From contig JBITNC010000001.1 in NCBI GenBank assembly GCA_050084985.1, positions 65,534,001 to 65,598,000 of the forward strand: a stretch of DNA of 64,000 nucleotides, read 5' to 3'. Made by a program: the position numbers and the translations under genes. Position 1 is the stretch's first letter. Each line of letters starts with the position of its first letter. This DNA is from Nageia nagi (taxonomy: Eukaryota; Pinophyta). The notes under the pieces are model-generated. The model was given only the letters and a program-made list of their open reading frames with translations. It had not been told where the DNA came from and made no database searches. Shown one piece after another: positions 58,753 to 64,000 of this stretch.

Positions 58753-60287
58753 TACTTGGAGGCTTCATCTTCAATATCATTGAAGGTTTATCTCATTCCT
58801 TTAATCTACTTGGGTGAGGTAAAATATTTGAAGGTATAAGTTTCTCCTTCTTCTTCAAAGGTTTTTTTTGTTTACCTCACAAGTTACTAACATTATTTAT
58901 ATGTTAATTGCAATGTTGTTGAAAACGTTTTGCTAAAAATATATATATATTATTTTTACAATTTTTTTTACTAATCTCTTATGGTAGTTGCATTTTTTTT
59001 GGAATAATTTTTTTTCCAAAATATATAAGATGTAACAATAATATATTGTTAAGTTTGACTAAATTTGCAATTTGTTTATTTAGGTACAAAAATTGCAAAA
59101 AATATTTCTTACATTTATATTTATTTGCTTGTAAAAAAATATTATTACAGAAATAAATAATACAAATATGAAAAAAAAATCAACAAAAAACTATTCAAAA
59201 TAGTTTTATTGCAATATATAGGAAAATATTATAATTTGTTTTATATGTATAAAATAAACTAGGGGGCTTTTATTTCCAAAAATGCTTTAAAAAATCTGGA
59301 GGAGTGAGAAAACTCAAATTAAATTTTGGTATTTTACAATATATTTAACAATATATAGTCAAATTAAAACTTGTTATTTTTAAAAAAGATTTGAAGATTT
59401 TTTCTGAGCAACACCCCAAGCAGTGGTCAATAAGGAAGGAAAACCACCCTATGCGTATAGCCTCTCATGATCTAAGATTACTCGATTGTAGTAAGAATCT
59501 TGCATTGAAATTGAGGCCCCATGGTTGGAGACTTATTTAGAGAGCCATAATGTGAGAACAAGGTAAATTAGAGCCTTTAGTATGATGTTCCAAATGGTGA
59601 AAATTGCATACTTCTTAATTGGCCCTAAGTCTTATATTGGTTTGCACATAACTCCATATAGGTAGATAGGAATGTGTAGTGATACCACATGTTTACACGT
59701 TCACTCAAGGATTATCCTAATAACATAGGAGGACAAATTGAAACCTAATCAAGATAATAATTTATCTAATACAACATATGTCATAACCTTGGAAAATAGT
59801 TAGTACTCCTTACAAGAGTATATTACTAACCAAAACAAACTGGTTATAGATTGGTAGAACTTGGGCTCCACCTTGCAATCATCCTAGTGAAAGTCTAATT
59901 TTTAACAAAAAATAAGCTTCAACTTTATTCCTATCTATAACTATGATACTATGGTTATGAAAAAATGTTGGATATGTGGAATATTTCATGTAAGTATATT
60001 ACAAACCTTTGCACATGTGAATTTTGTTAAATAATTAAGCATGCTTTTTTATTATCCTTGGTCAAAATTTATCATGCATTAATTCAACATGTATAGTTGA
60101 TTAATATGGTTTATAAATTTAACATGCTTACATTGGTTAACAATTTCACCTTATTATGTAGAAAATGGAAGAAACCTTCTTACCCAAGCAAATCCTCAAT
60201 GGTTCCAACTATGTTATTTGAAAAACTCAGATGAAATTTAAACTGCAAGCAAGGATATTATGGCATAAATTAATGAGAACCTTGAAC
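58753..60287 (+). mobile_element. Family A leader, truncated at the gag start
   Basis: Non-coding leader. 59540-60285 aligns with 30240-30975 of the copia in the nest and includes the first codons of gag ('attaatgagaaccttg'). Homology stops at about 60287, where unrelated sequence begins. This probably marks the edge of the minus-strand copia that inserted here. Confidence 0.75.
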
Positions 60288-61244
60288 CAAGCACAAGCAT
60301 TACCTATGGACTGCTATTAGGTTCTATAATAGCCACATATAGAAGTTGTGCATAGATTATAAAGAAGAATATCCAAGATTGCTAGTGATGTCAAATTAAA
60401 TATTAGAAAGAGAAGCAAAGGAAATAATAGAGACAACTAAAGCTATATCAAATGACGTAAAGGATCTAAATAAACTCTCAACAAGCCACATCATTTACAA
60501 AATAAAGTAAAATACTTTAATTCCAATCCTCATTGCATGCATCTACAAGAATAAAACAAAATGAAATTAATAAATACCAATTAATCATTTTTCAAACCCT
60601 AAAATGCATCATTTTAATTACCTAACAAATTTCTCTAACTATAAGTTATGAATGCTATAACATGTATTCCAAATCGAAAACTATTGAACCCTAGATTAAA
60701 AATTCTTTACATTTATACAAAGTTAAAAAAGTAAATTTAGAAAAACATGCATAAACTAGAATGACTTCCTAATGAATAAAACTATACTGTAAAATTCTAA
60801 AATTCTACCATATAAGAAAAAGATTTAAAAACTAAGCTTTTACTTTATACAAAAATCAATAACCAAGGACCACTTATGGATTAAAATAAATAAATACAAG
60901 AACTAATGATTGTATTACAAGTTTACAACCCTAATAAAGAAAAAAGAGAATTACTGAAATAGAGTATTGTATTAAATTGAAGGAAATACAGTAACCAAAA
61001 GCGCATAGAAATTAATCTATAGAGGCTCAAAAATTATATCTAATTATTCACATATTCAGATCTAGAAAAAACTTACAAAACCATTTAAAATGTAAAGAGT
61101 TTAAAACCTAAAAACTGTTATATGAGACTACCATAAAAACTAACCGAAGCACTATAGAAGAACAACCACAAAATTGATTGAAATACTACAAACTCTATTA
61201 CATCAAATGGTATGTTAACATATAAAAAAATAAAATTTTAATAT
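60288..61244 (-). mobile_element. Probable 3' LTR of the right-edge copia
   Basis: It lies between the broken family A leader and the polypurine tract (GAGGGAGGA on the minus strand, about 61253-61245) of the next element, the expected place of its 3' LTR. AT-rich, no reading frame. The start on the minus strand would be TATTAAAA at 61244. No second copy is in the window to confirm it. Confidence 0.45.
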
Positions 61245-61254
61245 CCTCCCTCAA

Positions 61255-64000
61255 TAATTTGATTTGGAAGAAAATTCTCAATCCTCCATCAAATATAATT
61301 TTGGAGAAAATGTTTCATTCTCAAAAGGGCCTTCAACATGGTAAATTCTTCCTCCTTCAATGGTTTTGTCAAGATGTATATCACTTATTCTTTAGAATTT
61401 CAATAAGAAAGTTTTATCTTTTATCTAGGACAAGTTCTTTGATGAAATGAAATCTAATATCGATGTGCTTGCTTGGTCCTTAAAGAACATGATTTTTGAA
61501 AAGTATAATGACTAATTGGTTATCATAGAAAATAGTTGTTGTGTCCCTTTAAGGTTGAATCACTTCTCCATGCATCCTTCATAGCTAAATAACTTAGCAA
61601 TCAGTTGAAGTTGCTGCTACATATTTAGCTTTTATAGTAGATAATCCAACAATACTTTATTTTTTTATGATCATGGCACTTGGACCAAGATTAAATATAT
61701 ATCCTAAAGTACTCTTCCTATCATATATATCTCATGCCCAATCACTATCTATATAATCACCTAACTGCAAAGCATTCTTCTTAGCATTAAAAATTCCATG
61801 ATTGTCCCTTGTATATATCTAAGTATTCTTTTACCTTCCTAAAAATGTATATCAATAGGATTCTCCATGAACCTACTTATCAAGCTTATTGCATAAGTGA
61901 TATATGGCCTTGTTGAAGTTAAAATTGCTAATTTGCAATTTTTCATCTTGAACCTTTTTAAGATATCATTTGTGTACTTCTCTTGAGAAATAAAAATGCC
62001 ATCACTATTTTGAGTTACTTCAATACCAAGATAATAATGCATCAAACCAATATCAATCATTTCAAATTCAATTTTCATTTCCCTTGAAAATTATATAAGC
62101 ATGAGTTCATTGTTCGCAATGTAAATCAAATCATAAAAATAATTGCAAACTATCATAACATCTCCTTTTTGATTTTGTTTTATGAATAAAGTATGCTCAT
62201 ATGGATATTTTTCAAAACTATTTTGTAAAAAATATGATTCAATCCTACTATACCAAACTCTAGGTGTCTCCTTTAAACCATACAAAGTTTCTTTAGTTTG
62301 AGCACTTTACTTTTATCATCTTCTTTCTCAAAATTGGGTGGTTGCTCTATGTAGATGTCTTCCTCCAGTACACCATTCAAAAAAGTTGACTTGACATCCA
62401 TCTCAAAGAGTTTCTAACCCTTTTATGTTGCAAGGGCTAAAACCATGTGAATAGTATCCATTTTAGCTATAAGTACAAAAACTTCATTATAATCTATACT
62501 TGATTTTTGCTTCTAGCCTTTTGCTACCAACTCGACCTTGTATTTATGTACTTCACTTTACTCATTGTACTTTATTTTATAGACCCACTTCACTCCAATC
62601 AGTTTTTTGTGCTATGAAGATCTATCAACTCCCAAGTTTAATTTCTACTCTATAGCTATAATTTGTTCATGCATAGCTTTAATCTATTTATCATCATTTA
62701 TTACATCTTCAAATATAACATGATCACATTCACTAAAAAATGCAAAGTGAAAATCTTCACTTTACCACTATTATTTCTTGATATATGTCATACAAGCTCC
62801 TTGTCTATTACCTTCTTGGTGGAGATGTTGTGGAAGAAAGGTTTCTTCCTAATGAAGAAGTGCTTGTTCTTGGTGTTGATAGTCGAATGCTTCTATTGTT
62901 AGCTCCATAATTACCAACCAAATTTTATTGTTGGCTAACTATTTCATCTTCAATGTTGACTTGTTGATAGTTTCCTTTCAAATTCCAACACCACTCTTGG
63001 TCTTCAAGAAACTTAACATCTCTACTTATCATCAACTTTTGTATTTCTGGATGGTATAATCTGTATGCCTTTGATTCTTCATTGTAGCCAACAAAAATAG
63101 ACCTCTCTTGCTAATCATCTAATTTTTTTTAAGTGTATCTAGAATATGAGAATAAGCAATGTTGCCAAAAATTTGAAAATATCCTACATGTTGTTTGTAT
63201 CATCCCCATGCTTCTTATGGTTTCATTCCCCAAACTATCATTGTAGGAGACCTATTAAAAATATAACCTACACAACAAACTGCCTTTTCCCAAAAATATT
63301 TAGGTAAATTATTAGGTTTAAGCATAAGTTTCTTACCATATCTAAAATACTTATGTTCTTCCTCTTAGTTATGCCATTTTGTTGAGGAGTGTACCTAGTT
63401 ATTAACTACCTTTTTATGCTAGTCTTGATATAAAATTTTTGAAATTCATGTGATATGTACTCTCCACCTCTATCATTCCTTATGATTTTAATGAAATAAC
63501 CACTTTTCTTTTCAACTAACTCTTTAAATTCTCTAAATTTTTAGAAAGTATCATATTTTGCTTTCAATGGATAAACCCAAAGTTTTCTACTGTAATCATC
63601 AATAAATGTCAAGAAATATTTCATACAAGATAACGAAGTGACTTTAAATGTTCCACATAAATATAAATGTATTAGCTCCAATGGCATTGAAGCTCTCAAG
63701 ACTTACCTTCTACAAAATGTTCTTTATGGTATTTTCAAAAAATTCATCCCTCACATTCTACGTCTAGCCTTTGAATGAGAGATAAATTTACTACTATGTT
63801 CTTTTTATGCAAAAAGATTCAGTCTTCCAAAATTCAAATGACCAAATCTAAGATGCCACAACCACTTTGTATCTTTTACTATAGTATTGAAACTTAAATG
63901 CAAACTCTTTTCAATGCTAAGAGGAAACATCTTATTAGCAATTATGGGATTTTTTGCTATCAACTTGTTCTTCCTATCTGAAATAAAGCATGTAAAATTA
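61255..64000 (-). pseudogene. Second Ty1-copia pol, integrase to RNase H (decayed, runs off the edge)
   Basis: On the minus strand: gag-pre-integrase 'WLWHLRFGHLNFGRL' (about 63870); integrase 'FLTFIDDYSRKLWVY' and 'IIRNDRGGEYISHEF' with both Asp; then 'TPQQNGITKRKN', where the third catalytic acid (Glu of ...AERKN) is Lys (about 63390); 'SIFVGYNEESKAYRLY' (about 63090); RT 'STFLNGVLEEDIYIEQPPNF', 'MYGLKETPRVWYSRIESYFL' (62285), with catalytic YVDD degraded to YFYD (about 62140), and 'DIGLMHYYLGIEVTQ'; RNase H 'DSDWA*DIYDRKSTLGYIF' (about 61730) and 'SKHIDIRFHF' (about 61470). Different in sequence from family A. Frames are broken; dead. Confidence 0.85.

Overview
The window looks like nuclear DNA of a large, repeat-rich, AT-rich plant genome. 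The evidence is one plant LRR receptor-like-protein gene and many plant-type mobile elements: Ty1-copia, Ty3-gypsy with a chromodomain, LINEs and a Helitron. A gymnosperm would fit the long, heavily decayed element mixture, but that is inference and the species is not resolved. Almost everything is mobile-element sequence. Only one host gene is recognisable, and it carries two frame breaks.

Layout. 1-537: minus-strand LTR of a copia-like family (family A), body off the left edge. 2794-5715: LRR receptor-like protein gene, minus strand, two frame disruptions. 5.8-11.4 kb: AT-rich, nothing convincing. 11.4-12.9 kb: minus-strand LINE relic. 12.87-15.5 kb: a ~0.9 kb unit in three tandem copies, related to sequence upstream of the Helitron gene at 41.3-42.3 kb. 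16.06-16.88 and 37.60-38.40 kb: a direct repeat pair about 20.7 kb apart.

18,085-33,663 is a three-level nest. A family A copia element (gag, protease, partial integrase, no RT) contains a Ty3-gypsy chromovirus (19,955-28,882, 5-bp target duplication CCTCT). The chromovirus has a 3,144-bp non-autonomous LTR element (23,034-26,177, duplication TCATG) inserted in its reverse transcriptase. The two 498-bp LTRs of the innermost element look identical, so it is very young. It carries a 36-bp repeat beside the primer site, an AT tandem repeat, an abrupt GC-rich block of about 245 bp, and six hairpin repeats with compensatory stem changes. This is the most interesting structure in the window.

34.2-37.6 kb: a large decayed minus-strand reading frame with a coiled-coil half that I do not recognise. 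38.5-41.3 kb: decayed Helitron Rep-helicase, minus strand. 44.4-50.0 kb: a second LINE relic split by a complete 4.2 kb LTR element (44,978-49,199, duplication TTACC) that encodes only unrecognised acidic reading frames. 50.0-53.0 kb: a family A LTR next to an oppositely oriented copia gag-integrase fragment. 54.9-58.2 kb: a decayed Ty3-gypsy gag-protease with Pro/Tyr-rich stretches, cut by another family A LTR at 58,236. 61.2-64.0 kb: a second, different copia element on the minus strand, running off the right edge.

The reading frames of the older elements are broken mainly by stop codons where Gln, Arg or Trp is expected. That fits C-to-T decay of methylated, silenced DNA. I see no rRNA, tRNA gene or CRISPR array.
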